Shown here: positions 1 to 6,929 of the stretch, in pieces | Position numbering within the stretch: the first letter of the stretch is position 1 | How the letters are laid out: every line of letters begins with the position of its first letter | Source: CAYSVN01 sp964434585 | GTDB taxonomy: Bacteria; Patescibacteriota; Gracilibacteria; Peribacterales; Peribacteraceae | Assembly (NCBI GenBank): GCA_964434585.1 | Contig: CAYSVN010000005.1 | Span: forward strand, 1 to 35,561 | Length of the DNA: 35,561 nt | Reading direction: 5' to 3' | Made by a program: the position numbers and the translations under genes | Notes under the pieces: generated by a model | Seen by the model: the letters and a program-made list of their open reading frames with translations, nothing else | Told to the model about the DNA's origin: nothing | Databases searched by the model: none

Positions 1-797
1 ATTTTATGGTGAATAGCATCTGATTTTGTTTTAGCATAACCAAGCATTTTCTTTGGCAAGAGACTCTCTATCCAAAGTAAAACTTTTTCACGCTCTAACT
101 GAATAAAGAAGGCCAGTGCCAAAACTATAATAAAGCTTGCAAAGAATGTTACAACTGAACCAGCAATTTGGAATGAGGTTGATGCAGCAGAAGAAAGTGA
201 CTCAGATAGTCTATCTAGGCTGCCACTAAACTGCTCTGCAGAAAGGCCATCTAATGTTGCTTGTAACCAGCTGTTAAATTGAATGTTCATTCCATCTGAA
301 AAGAATGGAACTAAGATAGCTTCGCCACTAGCCAAGTTACCTGATACCGTCGCAATTTTTTGAGAGATTTGAGAAATCTGCTCAGCAATAATTGGAATAA
401 AAGATACAAGTAGGAAGCCAAGAATAACCAAGGCTACTAAGTAAAGAACAATAATCGCAAGGGCGCGTGGAAATTTGTAACGCTCTAGAAAGCGAACGCC
501 AGGGTCAATAACTGTTGCAAGAAATGATGCAAGAATAAGTAAAATAAACTTATCGCGTAAAATGTAAGCTAGCTGGCCTGCGATGTAAATACCCGCGATA
601 CACAGTGTTGCAAGTGCAATATTGCTCAACGAAAAACTGATTTTTAATTCTGGTAAAGCATCTTCTATTGGCAGTTCTATTTCTACTTGGTCATCTTCTT
701 TTTGCTTATTTTTTTTTGCATTACCAATAATATCTTGAGCTTTTTCGCTTAAGTTTTTAAGTGAGCCCAAACTTAGTAATTGTTTTTTCCAAGACAT
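1..797 (-). CDS. AI-2E family transporter (PF01594-like permease), C-terminus beyond the window
   Basis: Reading leftwards from the ATG at 797-795 gives 265 codons with no stop before the window edge, so the C-terminal part is missing. The first 50 or so residues are a charged cytoplasmic tail. They are followed by hydrophobic segments at about 55-75, 82-100 and 110-135, an amphipathic periplasmic stretch, and another long hydrophobic helix near 215-235. The run FIPIIAEQISQI after the third helix and the FFIQLEREK stretch after the later helix are typical of the AI-2E/PerM permease family. The family exports or transports small molecules; the substrate cannot be told here. Upstream, a TATAAT abuts the ATG and a TAAAAT lies 9 nt away (807-812), so the transcript may be leaderless. 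It is encoded downstream of the pilin-like gene on the same strand. Confidence 0.85.
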   Translation of the reverse strand, partial: MSWKKQLLSLGSLKNLSEKAQDIIGNAKKNKQKEDDQVEIELPIEDALPELKISFSLSNIALATLCIAGIYIAGQLAYILRDKFILLILASFLATVIDPGVRFLERYKFPRALAIIVLYLVALVILGFLLVSFIPIIAEQISQISQKIATVSGNLASGEAILVPFFSDGMNIQFNSWLQATLDGLSAEQFSGSLDRLSESLSSAASTSFQIAGSVVTFFASFIIVLALAFFIQLEREKVLLWIESLLPKKMLGYAKTKSDAIHHK

Positions 798-875
798 ATT
801 ATAACTATTTTACCATATATCGCTACTTTCTGACACTTTATTCTTGCTGTTTTTGTGTAAAAGGCTAGATTTTTG

Positions 876-1244
876 TTAAATATTATTCGCTCCAAAACCA
901 TCTGTTAAAATAAAGTCCAAGATAGCAAAAGAGCAAATACAAATTATTAAACCAACGATAGCATTACGAATGCGTTTTTTTCCTTCTTCACCTGTTCCAA
1001 GTACGCCACTAAATGCATATTCGTATGCACCCCACAGCATCATAATAAAAAATATTGCTCCAAAAAAACCAAATATTAATTGAATAATTTCGCCAATAAA
1101 AAGTGGAATGCAAGACATTGTTATTTTTCCAGTGCTAAATTCGCAAACACTATCATTTATAATTAGGCCTGTATCTTGCGCAAAGGTCGTTAATGGCATT
1201 GTTAATATTGCTAATGCGTACCAGATATTTTTTATGTTGTTCAT
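876..1244 (-). CDS. T4SS pilin-like / VirB2-like small membrane protein
   Basis: 122 residues. There is a signal peptide (residues 1-22, cut likely after TFA), a short extracytoplasmic loop with two cysteines (about 34 and 45), and two hydrophobic helices (about 48-75 and 93-113). These are joined by a short charged loop, GTGEEGKKRIRNA. A TM hairpin with a glycine-rich turn and a basic KKRIRNAIVGL entry into the second helix is the pattern of the T4SS-pilin family (PF18895) that is frequent in Patescibacteria and related in layout to VirB2/TrbC. It probably sits in the cytoplasmic membrane; assembly into a pilus is an inference. No other secretion genes are nearby. A TATAAT ends 6 nt before the start codon. 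Confidence 0.65.
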   Translation of the reverse strand: MNNIKNIWYALAILTMPLTTFAQDTGLIINDSVCEFSTGKITMSCIPLFIGEIIQLIFGFFGAIFFIMMLWGAYEYAFSGVLGTGEEGKKRIRNAIVGLIICICSFAILDFILTDGFGANNI

Positions 1245-1250
1245 AGTATT

Positions 1251-1256
1251 ATTATA
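1251..1256 (-). promoter_or_regulatory. -10 box of the pilin-like gene (leaderless spacing)
   Basis: A perfect TATAAT on the minus strand, ending 6 nt before the ATG at 1244. This puts the expected transcription start at or beside the A of the ATG. The -35 position falls inside the heptad repeat and shows no TTGACA. Confidence 0.6.
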
Positions 1257-1262
1257 GCATGT

Positions 1263-1323
1263 ATTAGGAATTAGGTGTTAGTAATTAGGGATTAGAAACC
1301 TACATACTAACCCCTAATCCCTA
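1263..1323. repeat. Heptad inverted repeat, copy A
   Basis: Four consecutive 7-nt units, ATTAGGA, ATTAGGT, GTTAGTA and ATTAGGG, are followed after a spacer by the complementary-strand units CTAACCC and CTAATCC. TAGGGATTAG (1286-1295) pairs perfectly with CTAATCCCTA (1314-1323). It lies between two divergently transcribed genes, so it is not a simple terminator. Four related copies occur elsewhere in the window. Confidence 0.75.
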
Positions 1324-1357
1324 TGCTTAAGCGTTACTATAATCTCAAAATACTATA

Positions 1358-1386
1358 TTGCTCAACGTAGCAATCCGTCTTATACT
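1358..1386 (+). promoter_or_regulatory. Promoter of the dus gene (leaderless)
   Basis: TTGCTC (1358-1363), a 17-nt spacer and TATACT (1381-1386). The -10 ends 8 nt before the ATG at 1395, so the mRNA should start at or within a base or two of the start codon. No Shine-Dalgarno is present. Confidence 0.65.
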
Positions 1387-1394
1387 CGCTGCTC

Positions 1395-2348
1395 ATGTTT
1401 TCTTGGAACGATACAACTCGGCCCGTTGTTGCTCTGGCTCCTATGTCGGGAGTAACCGATAGTAGCTACCGTCAACTTATTAAACTGATTGAACCAAGTA
1501 CTGTTGTGTATACAGAGTTTTTATCATCTGATGCTATATTTTACGGAGGAGAAAAAACAATGCGTATGATGCAATTTAACGCCGAAGTGGAGCGTCCGTT
1601 TATTGTGCAGATTTTTGGAGCGGACCCAGACCATTTTTTAGAAGCCGCAAAAGTAATTGAAGGCATGGGGGCAGATGGTATTGATATTAATATGGGATGC
1701 CCTGCTGCAAAAGTTGTTAGTAGCTGCCATGGTAGTGCACTTATTAAAAACTCAGACCTCGCAGCAGAAATTGTGCAAGCTACTAAAAAAGCGGTCAGTA
1801 TTCCTGTTAGTGTAAAAACGAGGCTTGGTTGGGACACCAAGGAAACACTAGTGGAGTTTGGTAAAAAAATGGTGGAAGCTGGCGCAGAGGCATTAGCGAT
1901 TCATGGTAGAACTTATAAACAAAAGTATAAAGGCGATGCTGACTGGGATCCTATTTATGAGTTAAAAAAACATGTAAATGTACCTGTGCTTGGTAATGGA
2001 GATGTTCGTTCTGCACAAATAGCAGTTGATAAATTACAAAACTTAGATGGTGTAATGGTTGGCCGTGGAACCTATGGAAACCCATGGATTATGCGCGATA
2101 TTAAAAAGGCGTTTGAAACAGGTGTGATTGAAAACACAAAAGAATCGTTAACATTCGAGCAAAAAATTCCTGTTATTTTGCAACACTGCGAGCTGGCAGT
2201 AGAGCATAAAGGTGAGGAAAAAGGAATTTTAGAAATGCGTAAACATTTTAGCAGTTACGCTAGAGGTTTTGATGGTGCTGCCGACTTACGTGGGCGTTTA
2301 GTACACGCTTGTACTATGAAAGATGTAAAAGACTTATTGAAATATTAA
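1395..2348 (+). CDS. dus: tRNA-dihydrouridine synthase, DusB/NifR3 type
   Basis: 317 residues, the normal size for bacterial Dus enzymes, which use FMN and NADPH to reduce specific uridines in the tRNA D-loop to dihydrouridine. The N-terminal TIM barrel shows the FMN-site start APMSGVTDSSYR (15-26) and the active-site NMGCPAAKVV with the catalytic acid Cys102. It also has HGRTYKQKYKG and the phosphate-binding GNGDV and VMVGRGTYGNPW segments. The C-terminal helical domain carries the MRKHFSSY(A)RGF tRNA-binding stretch seen in DusB. Transcription is predicted to be leaderless. It stands alone between divergent and convergent neighbours. Subfamily assignment within Dus is by motif resemblance only. 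Confidence 0.93.
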   Translation: MFSWNDTTRPVVALAPMSGVTDSSYRQLIKLIEPSTVVYTEFLSSDAIFYGGEKTMRMMQFNAEVERPFIVQIFGADPDHFLEAAKVIEGMGADGIDINMGCPAAKVVSSCHGSALIKNSDLAAEIVQATKKAVSIPVSVKTRLGWDTKETLVEFGKKMVEAGAEALAIHGRTYKQKYKGDADWDPIYELKKHVNVPVLGNGDVRSAQIAVDKLQNLDGVMVGRGTYGNPWIMRDIKKAFETGVIENTKESLTFEQKIPVILQHCELAVEHKGEEKGILEMRKHFSSYARGFDGAADLRGRLVHACTMKDVKDLLKY

Positions 2349-2397
2349 AATGTGTTACTTCTACCTTTTTGTATCGACAAAAAAATGAACAGGTGCT

Positions 2398-2434
2398 AAA
2401 AAAACAGCCCTTTCCTAATAATTTAGGAAGGGCT
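2398..2434 (-). terminator. Intrinsic terminator of the coiled-coil gene
   Basis: A 12-bp stem (2406-2418 with 2423-2434, one bulged T) pairs AGCCCTTTCCTAA with TTAGGAAGGGCT. On the minus strand it is followed by seven U (2398-2404). There is no U-run on the plus-strand side, so it serves the minus-strand gene ending at 2459. Confidence 0.85.
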
Positions 2435-2458
2435 TAGAATGTTAACTGGAATAATGCA

Positions 2459-2695
2459 CTATCCGGATTCAGCGCCGTTTTCTTCTGCTTCAGCCATGAT
2501 TCGCTGAATGTTTCGAGCTGGAGTACTAAGATCATCTACGAGACTCAACATCTTTCGGAGATGCCTATTCAGTATCTTGCTCTCTTCGACCAAGACTGCA
2601 TTTTGAGCTTCAGTAGCTTCTATTTTTTTCCTTAGCTCTGCGTTTTCTCGGTATGCATCGCCTAGTCTTTGTTGCATTTTTGCAACATCAGCCAT
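2459..2695 (-). CDS. Small coiled-coil protein of unknown function
   Basis: 78 residues, not recognised as a named family. Nearly all of it is a heptad-patterned helix (residues 3-50: RLGDAYRENAELRKKIEA, then NAVLVEESKILNRHL), followed by a short acidic tail. There is no signal peptide, membrane segment or cysteine, so it is probably a soluble cytoplasmic coiled coil. Unlike most genes here it has a clear Shine-Dalgarno (AGGAG, 5 nt before the ATG, plus-strand 2701-2705), a consensus TTGACA promoter and an intrinsic terminator, forming a self-contained monocistronic unit. That expression cassette resembles those of the HTH-receiver and STAS genes in this window. Confidence 0.75.
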   Translation of the reverse strand: MADVAKMQQRLGDAYRENAELRKKIEATEAQNAVLVEESKILNRHLRKMLSLVDDLSTPARNIQRIMAEAEENGAESG

Positions 2696-2742
2696 GATGT
2701 CTCCTGTGAATAAATAAAGAAATAGTTGTTGTTAACAAATAT

Positions 2743-2771
2743 ATAATAAAACCTTAATTATATTTTGTCAA
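2743..2771 (-). promoter_or_regulatory. Consensus promoter of the coiled-coil gene
   Basis: On the minus strand: a perfect TTGACA (plus-strand 2766-2771), a 17-nt spacer, then TATTAT (2743-2748). This predicts a leader of about 40 nt that carries the AGGAG ribosome-binding site. Confidence 0.75.
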
Positions 2772-2807
2772 TATTTCTTTTCTATATATTAAAAGTAAAT
2801 AATACCA

Positions 2808-2835
2808 TTGACTTTAGCTTTTAATCAGCGACAAT
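2808..2835 (+). promoter_or_regulatory. Possible promoter of the zinc-ribbon gene
   Basis: TTGACT (2808-2813), a 16-nt spacer and GACAAT (2830-2835). It would give a leader of about 75 nt before the ATG at 2918, with no evident Shine-Dalgarno in it. Confidence 0.4.
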
Positions 2836-2917
2836 AAGGGCAACAGAAGATCTTGGTTACCCGTTTCAATGGAGACTTAAGGATACTGTTAATTTATTTC
2901 CCTACTCTCTATTTTCT

Positions 2918-3199
2918 ATGTACGAAGATAAAACACTTCCTTGTAAGGATTGTGGCAACGAGTTTGAGTTTACCGCTGGTGAACAAGAATTCTACGAGGA
3001 AAAAGGCCTTAGCGCCCCTCAACGTTGTAAAGACTGTCGTGCAGCTAAAAAAGCTCGCATGAATGGTCCACGAGAAATGCACCCTGCCGTTTGTGCAGAG
3101 TGTAACGCAGATTGCGAAGTGCCTTTTAAGCCACGTCCAGTGGAAGAAGGTGGTAAGCCTGTGCTATGTCGTGACTGCTTCTCTGCAGCACGCAACTAG
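2918..3199 (+). CDS. Double zinc-ribbon protein (zf-trcl type)
   Basis: 93 residues. The N-terminal half has the probable-zinc-ribbon pattern CKDC (Cys9, Cys12), then FEFTAGEQEFYEEKGL, then CKDC (Cys37, Cys40). The C-terminal half has a second knuckle, CAEC (Cys59, Cys62) with Cys66, paired with CRDC (Cys84, Cys87). Eight cysteines in four CxxC pairs suggest two zinc sites. This architecture is widespread in Patescibacteria; its function is unknown, and nucleic-acid binding is only a guess. The protein at 34179-34454 has the same layout, so the window holds two paralogues. The start is placed at the ATG just before YEDKTLPC, where the domain begins. A strong terminator follows. Confidence 0.85.
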   Translation: MYEDKTLPCKDCGNEFEFTAGEQEFYEEKGLSAPQRCKDCRAAKKARMNGPREMHPAVCAECNADCEVPFKPRPVEEGGKPVLCRDCFSAARN

Positions 3200-3231
3200 T
3201 CTTTACGTTTTAAAAACGTAACTTATAAATT

Positions 3232-3258
3232 ATCCCTGACCTGCGTCGGGGATTTTTT
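3232..3258 (+). terminator. Intrinsic terminator of the zinc-ribbon gene
   Basis: A 9-bp stem, ATCCCTGAC (3232-3240) with GTCGGGGAT (3245-3253), a 4-nt loop, then six T. A second perfect small palindrome, TTACGTTTT / AAAACGTAA, lies just upstream (about 3203-3221). The U-run reaches the stop codon of the convergent SDR gene. Confidence 0.88.
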
Positions 3259-4027
3259 ATACCTCAGTTGCTTTGCGAGACATAAAACTAATCGCTTTTC
3301 TGGGTAGGAATCTAATAACAAACCTCAGCATAAAAGCTAAGCTGAAAGAATCTATAACGGTAGATTTTCCTTTTAACATAGCGTTGTAACCTACAGCCGC
3401 AGTCTGCGAGGCTGGTTTTTTAAAATTGATTTTAACCTTATCCATCCCTGCGCGTTTTTTAAATTCTGTTGCTACCGGCCCAGGGCAAAGTGCTGTTACG
3501 GTTACGTTACTGTTATGTAATTCTTCTGCCAATGCTTCACTTAGCGAAAGCACATAAGCTTTGGTTGCATAATATGTTGCCATAAATGGTCCTGGTATAA
3601 AGCCAGCTGTACTGGCAACATTTAAAATTTTACCACTATTGCGCTTTACCATACTTGGCAAATAAGCATGGCATAACTCTGTGAGCGCCTGCACATTTAG
3701 TTCTACCATATCGCGATCGTTTGCTGTGCTACGCTCCCAAAATCTTCCATGACCACCAAAGCCAGCGTTGTTTATAAGGATATCAATGTTAATCCCCTGT
3801 TTTTCGATATTCTCTACTAACATTTGCACTGCCCCATTTTCAATAAGATCCATTACAATTACAACGACACTTACGCTGTACTTAGATTCTAATTCTTGTT
3901 TTAGTCTATTGAGCTCTGGTTCACGGCGGGCAACAATAACCATATCTCCACCATGTTTTGCGTGGCAGATAGCCAGCTCGTGGCCGATGCCGCTAGAGGC
4001 GCCTGTAATAAGTGCAGTATTATTCAT
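3257..4027 (-). CDS. Short-chain dehydrogenase/reductase (SDR)
   Basis: 256 residues, a classical SDR with a Rossmann fold that uses NAD(P)H on an unknown substrate. Visible motifs: TGASSGIG (9-16, nucleotide binding), NNAG (86-89), catalytic Ser139 in NVASTAG, and the YxxxK pair Tyr152/Lys156 in YYATK. The CPGPVATEF loop follows. Basic residues after the second strand (ARREPEL) suggest NADP(H) preference. Similar enzymes are often annotated as DltE/YqjQ-like short-chain reductases. A moderately hydrophobic C-terminal segment (FSLAFMLRFVIRFLP) may attach it to the membrane. It is transcribed from its own promoter, just after the terminator of the upstream regulator gene. Confidence 0.9.
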   Translation of the reverse strand: MNNTALITGASSGIGHELAICHAKHGGDMVIVARREPELNRLKQELESKYSVSVVVIVMDLIENGAVQMLVENIEKQGINIDILINNAGFGGHGRFWERSTANDRDMVELNVQALTELCHAYLPSMVKRNSGKILNVASTAGFIPGPFMATYYATKAYVLSLSEALAEELHNSNVTVTALCPGPVATEFKKRAGMDKVKINFKKPASQTAAVGYNAMLKGKSTVIDSFSLAFMLRFVIRFLPRKAISFMSRKATEV

Positions 4028-4033
4028 ATTTGA

Positions 4034-4061
4034 ATACTATCTTACTTCTACTTTTTTGTAA
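4034..4061 (-). promoter_or_regulatory. Promoter of the SDR gene (leaderless)
   Basis: On the minus strand: TTACAA (plus-strand 4056-4061), a 16-nt spacer and TAGTAT (4034-4039), ending 6 nt before the ATG. The -35 lies in a 20-nt motif shared with 2354-2373 and, in part, with the deformylase promoter. Confidence 0.5.
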
Positions 4062-4063
4062 CT

Positions 4064-4093
4064 AAAAAAAGAGCCCCAGTCAGATAACTGAGG
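4064..4093 (-). terminator. Intrinsic terminator of the HTH-receiver gene
   Basis: On the minus strand CCTCAGT pairs with ACTGGGG (plus-strand 4087-4093 and 4074-4080; one G-U pair) around a 6-nt loop. It is followed by CTC and then seven U (4064-4070). Confidence 0.75.
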
Positions 4094-4118
4094 ACTTGAA
4101 TGATTTTCGAGTAATCCA

Positions 4119-4688
4119 TTATGGCAACTCTTTGGAACCAACCAGCTCTCGAACCCGCTCTTCTAAATCACTGGCGTCAAACGGCTTCTTAAATACCTCG
4201 TCCGCTTTTGCGCGATCATACGTAATTGGATGACCGTCCTCGGGAAGCAAGGTAATGAGAATTGCTTCGGAAAAATCAGGGTCTTCTCGGAGATTTTTGC
4301 AGATTTGCATCGCTTCCACCTTTCCGATAGAACAATCGATAATGATGCAGTCTAGATGCCAGCTTTCGACCTGAATACCAGTCTCAAAACCATTGGCGGC
4401 AACTGCCACCTTAAATGATTTCTCGGATGACATTTCACGTTTGAGGTCATCGATAAGAACCTGATCTTGAGCGACGATCAAAATTTTGACCATCATTTCA
4501 TCTTCTAAATCTCCTAAAGGCATTCCATGCTCTTTAAGAAACTTAATCAGGAACTCACGCGGAATCCGGCGGTCTTGTGATCCAGGAATTCGGTAACCTT
4601 TAAGGCGGCCTGTATCAAACCATCGAACAACTGTGCGTGGAGCAACCTTACAAATCTTGGCTACTTGGCCAATTGTAAAAACTTTCAT
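4119..4688 (-). CDS. Excisionase/MerR-type HTH fused to a degenerate response-regulator receiver
   Basis: 189 residues. Residues 1-55 form a winged-helix DNA-binding domain of the excisionase type (TIGQVAKICKVAPRTVVRWF, then GYRIPGSQDRRIPRE). Residues 67-185 look like a CheY-type receiver. The phosphoacceptor Asp118 (IIIDCS), Thr146 (ILIT) and Lys168 (FKKPF) are in place. The acidic pair that binds magnesium is missing: IVAQD at 71-75 where IVDDD is expected, so phosphorylation may be lost or altered. From memory, near-identical HTH segments are common in Planctomycetes regulators. AGGAA lies 7 nt before the ATG. The gene has a fully consensus promoter and a terminator, so it is a self-contained unit that may have been acquired by transfer. 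Confidence 0.85.
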   Translation of the reverse strand: MKVFTIGQVAKICKVAPRTVVRWFDTGRLKGYRIPGSQDRRIPREFLIKFLKEHGMPLGDLEDEMMVKILIVAQDQVLIDDLKREMSSEKSFKVAVAANGFETGIQVESWHLDCIIIDCSIGKVEAMQICKNLREDPDFSEAILITLLPEDGHPITYDRAKADEVFKKPFDASDLEERVRELVGSKELP

Positions 4689-4743
4689 CTTATATTTCCT
4701 GTTTCTAGAAATGGGAGTTGTTGAATTGTTAAAAATCTATATT

Positions 4744-4771
4744 ATTATAAATAATTATTTAAATTTGTCAA
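4744..4771 (-). promoter_or_regulatory. Fully consensus promoter of the HTH-receiver gene
   Basis: On the minus strand: TTGACA (plus-strand 4766-4771), a 16-nt spacer and TATAAT (4744-4749), both perfect. The leader is about 50 nt. It is the strongest promoter in the window by match to consensus. Confidence 0.8.
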
Positions 4772-4827
4772 TATACACTATTGATCTTTTGTTTAATAAA
4801 ATCTTGAATACTGGTGAGGTTTTATTG

Positions 4828-5976
4828 CTAAAACAAATCTAAGTACTCTCCATACCCTTCTACCTCTAGGCGTTCTTTTGGAATAAAGTGCATCGCGGCA
4901 CTGTTCATGCAGTAACGCAAGCCTGTAGATTCTTTTGGCCCATCATTAAATACGTGGCCAATGTGATTATCTCCATGTTTACTACGAATTTCGGTACGGG
5001 TTGCAAAGAGGCGCTTATCTTCTTTTTCCACAATGTTATCTGGCTCTAATGGGCGCACGAAACTAGGCCAACCAGTGCCCGATTTGTATTTATCGGTAGA
5101 ACTATACAGCGGTTCGCCAGAGACAATGTCCACATAAATACCTTCGTCTTTATTGTCCCAGTACTCATTATTAAATGGACGCTCGGTTCCTTCATGCTGG
5201 CTAACTTTATATTGAATAGGTGTAAGGGCTTTTTTTAATACTTCATCACTTGGCTTTACAAAGGTGTCGGCATCAAACCCATCTCCATCCATCGACGGCA
5301 ATACAATCTGCTCTCCTTTTGGATTTAGCTCGTCTTCGGTCCAAATAGTTTCTAGGTACTGGTCACGGCCAGAACCATTACGGTAATAACGATACTTTAA
5401 CGGATTTTGCTTATAGTAATCCTGATGATAACTCTCTGCTGGGTAAAAGGCCTCAAATTTTTCGACCGCGGTTACAATTGCAGCGTTATATTTACTAGAT
5501 GCATTCAGTTCTACAATGACCTCTTCGGCAATGTTTTTTTCTTCACTATTACTGTAATAAATAGCAGAGCTGTATTGGAATCCACGGTCCACAAAACTAC
5601 CACCTGCATCTGTTGGGTCTATTTGCTTAAAGAGTCCGTATGTTAAATCGCGGTACGTAATTTTATCTGGATCATACACAACTAATACTGCCTCACGGTG
5701 TCCAGTTAAACCACGTGCTACCTCTTTATAGGCAGGATTTTTTTCGGGACCACCGCTAAAGCCAGAAATAGCAGTTACGACGCCTGGTAGTTTTTCAAAC
5801 CCAGCTTCGACACACCAAAAGCAACCACCGGCAAATACAGCTTCGGCTGTTTGGCCATCATAGTTATCAATAATATCCATTTTTGTTTGGACATCTTGCG
5901 AGTCGGGAGCATTTAAAGAGCAGGCGGTAAGAATACTAGCAGCCATAAGAGTAAAGGTGGGAAGGTGTAGTTTCAT
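4828..5976 (-). CDS. msrAB: Bifunctional peptide methionine sulfoxide reductase MsrA-MsrB, exported lipoprotein
   Basis: 382 residues. A lipoprotein-type signal peptide ends ILTAC with lipid-anchor Cys19. The MsrA domain follows (about 44-200) with catalytic Cys52 in GGCFWCVEAGF, and the MsrB domain (about 215-370) with catalytic Cys356 in RYCMNSAAMHF, preceded by HIGHVFNDG. MsrA reduces S- and MsrB R-methionine sulfoxide, so the fusion repairs both epimers on the outer face of the membrane. The MsrB half lacks the zinc-binding CxxC pairs (GIYVDIVSGEPLY) and has SGTGWPSF where some enzymes carry a second cysteine, so it belongs to the zinc-free type. A TATAAT 6 nt before the start predicts a leaderless mRNA. 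Confidence 0.95.
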   Translation of the reverse strand: MKLHLPTFTLMAASILTACSLNAPDSQDVQTKMDIIDNYDGQTAEAVFAGGCFWCVEAGFEKLPGVVTAISGFSGGPEKNPAYKEVARGLTGHREAVLVVYDPDKITYRDLTYGLFKQIDPTDAGGSFVDRGFQYSSAIYYSNSEEKNIAEEVIVELNASSKYNAAIVTAVEKFEAFYPAESYHQDYYKQNPLKYRYYRNGSGRDQYLETIWTEDELNPKGEQIVLPSMDGDGFDADTFVKPSDEVLKKALTPIQYKVSQHEGTERPFNNEYWDNKDEGIYVDIVSGEPLYSSTDKYKSGTGWPSFVRPLEPDNIVEKEDKRLFATRTEIRSKHGDNHIGHVFNDGPKESTGLRYCMNSAAMHFIPKERLEVEGYGEYLDLF

Positions 5977-6291
5977 ACTGTTATTATACTCCTCTATTCT
6001 TAAGAGGCTATTAAGATGTGTTGTGTGAGCTACAATTTCTTTCTATAGCTCTTCCCGACCCTATCCGCTGTGGCAGAGAGAGAAAGAGAAAGTGACTTAC
6101 GTTTACAAGAGACTAAATCTACTACTCATTAGATATAGGTCGCCCTCCTCTTTTTTTATCAAAGAAGTAGCTGGGGAGAGGTTTTCAAATTTCTTGAAAG
6201 AAAATAATTTAGCATGCGTATTACTCGGTGAACACACATGTGACCTGGTTCTATTTTACAATTTACTTTTTATTTTTTACCAATTTAAATT
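5977..6291. other. 315-nt divergent intergenic region without a supported gene
   Basis: It separates msrAB (minus) from the exported-protein gene (plus). It contains the msrAB -10, a CCTCT/AGAGG hairpin (5991-6007), a GAGCTA/TAGCTC hairpin (6027-6032 with 6046-6051), a purine-rich stretch near 6075-6092, the palindrome CACATGTG near 6235, and a possible -10 TACAAT at 6257-6262. A 67-codon GTG-started frame crosses it but has no convincing protein character. Confidence 0.6.
5983..5988 (-). promoter_or_regulatory. -10 box of msrAB (leaderless spacing)
   Basis: A perfect TATAAT on the minus strand, ending 6 nt before the ATG at 5976. Confidence 0.6.
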
Positions 6292-6864
6292 ATGAACATT
6301 AAAAACTTTTCTTACTTAGCCATTCCTGTGCTTGCACTTGGTGTTGTAGGTTTATCATCGGCAGCTAATAATTTTGAACGCGGCGACCGTATTGAGCGAA
6401 CGCCAGCAGAAATGATTCAACATTTACAAGATGAGCGTGGCTTAACACTTGAAGAAGCTGAAGCTAAAGTGGCAGAAAAAATAGAGCGTAAAGCAGCTTA
6501 CGAAGCTTTTAAGGCTTTAGAAGATAATATTACTAAAGTTTCTACCAATACCGATACCGGTAAAGTGGTAACCGTTACCTCTGACGACGCAGAAACTATT
6601 GCAGCAATTTTACAACGCCATGAAGACCATGAAGCAAAAATGGCAGAACGACTAGCCAACAATGCAGATAGTGAAAAGGAGCAAAAGGTTACAAAATCTG
6701 TAGAAGTGCTAAGTAATGGTATAGAAATGACGATCTCTGCTGTAGATCCAACTGATACCGATACTATTGAACGCATTCAAAGTGAAGATGGTAAACATGG
6801 CCACAAGCGCGGTGGACACGGTAAGCGTGGTGGTGATAAAGGTGGACGCGGCTTTAATTCTTAA
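6292..6864 (+). CDS. Exported charged protein with His/Gly-rich tail, unknown function
   Basis: 190 residues, not recognised. Residues 1-24 form a signal peptide (cut likely after SSA). The mature part is highly charged and helical at 30-80 (TPAEMIQHLQDERGLTLEEA and following). It then has two beta-prone segments around 80-98 and 133-150 (KVVTVTSDDAE, KVTKSVEVLSNGIEMTI) and ends in a histidine-, glycine- and lysine-rich tail (KHGHKRGGHGKRGG) that could bind metal or polyanions. It lies just upstream of an ECF sigma factor and its likely membrane partner, separated by a hairpin with a short U-run. It may be a target or envelope sensor of that system; this rests on context only. Confidence 0.75.
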   Translation: MNIKNFSYLAIPVLALGVVGLSSAANNFERGDRIERTPAEMIQHLQDERGLTLEEAEAKVAEKIERKAAYEAFKALEDNITKVSTNTDTGKVVTVTSDDAETIAAILQRHEDHEAKMAERLANNADSEKEQKVTKSVEVLSNGIEMTISAVDPTDTDTIERIQSEDGKHGHKRGGHGKRGGDKGGRGFNS

Positions 6865-6895
6865 ACCAAACGAAGGGGATGAATATATTGCACTT

Positions 6896-6921
6896 AAGCC
6901 TCCAGCAACTCGGAGGCTTTT
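6896..6921 (+). terminator. Hairpin with short U-run between the exported-protein gene and the sigma gene
   Basis: AAGCCTCC (6896-6903) pairs perfectly with GGAGGCTT (6912-6919) around an 8-nt loop, followed by TT, G (four T in all with the stem end). It is GC-rich for this genome and acts as a weak terminator or attenuator. It excludes the upstream in-frame ATG at 6879 as the likely sigma start. Confidence 0.65.
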
Positions 6922-6929
6922 GTGTTACC

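Noticed and set aside
2865..2885. GTTTCAATGGAGAC resembles the start of some CRISPR repeats
   Set aside because: It occurs once, with no second copy at spacer distance and no cas genes.
2853..3062. A 69-codon frame overlapping the zinc-ribbon gene start
   Set aside because: It is a shadow of the zinc-ribbon frame; the frame with four CxxC pairs is clearly the real one.
6092..6295. A 67-codon GTG-started frame whose stop overlaps the next ATG (ATGA)
   Set aside because: No domain, signal or compositional support; a random AT-rich frame is as likely, and no ribosome-binding site is present.
6879..6929. Upstream ATG at 6879 as the sigma factor start
   Set aside because: It would place a terminator-like hairpin inside the first codons and add residues not seen in ECF sigmas.
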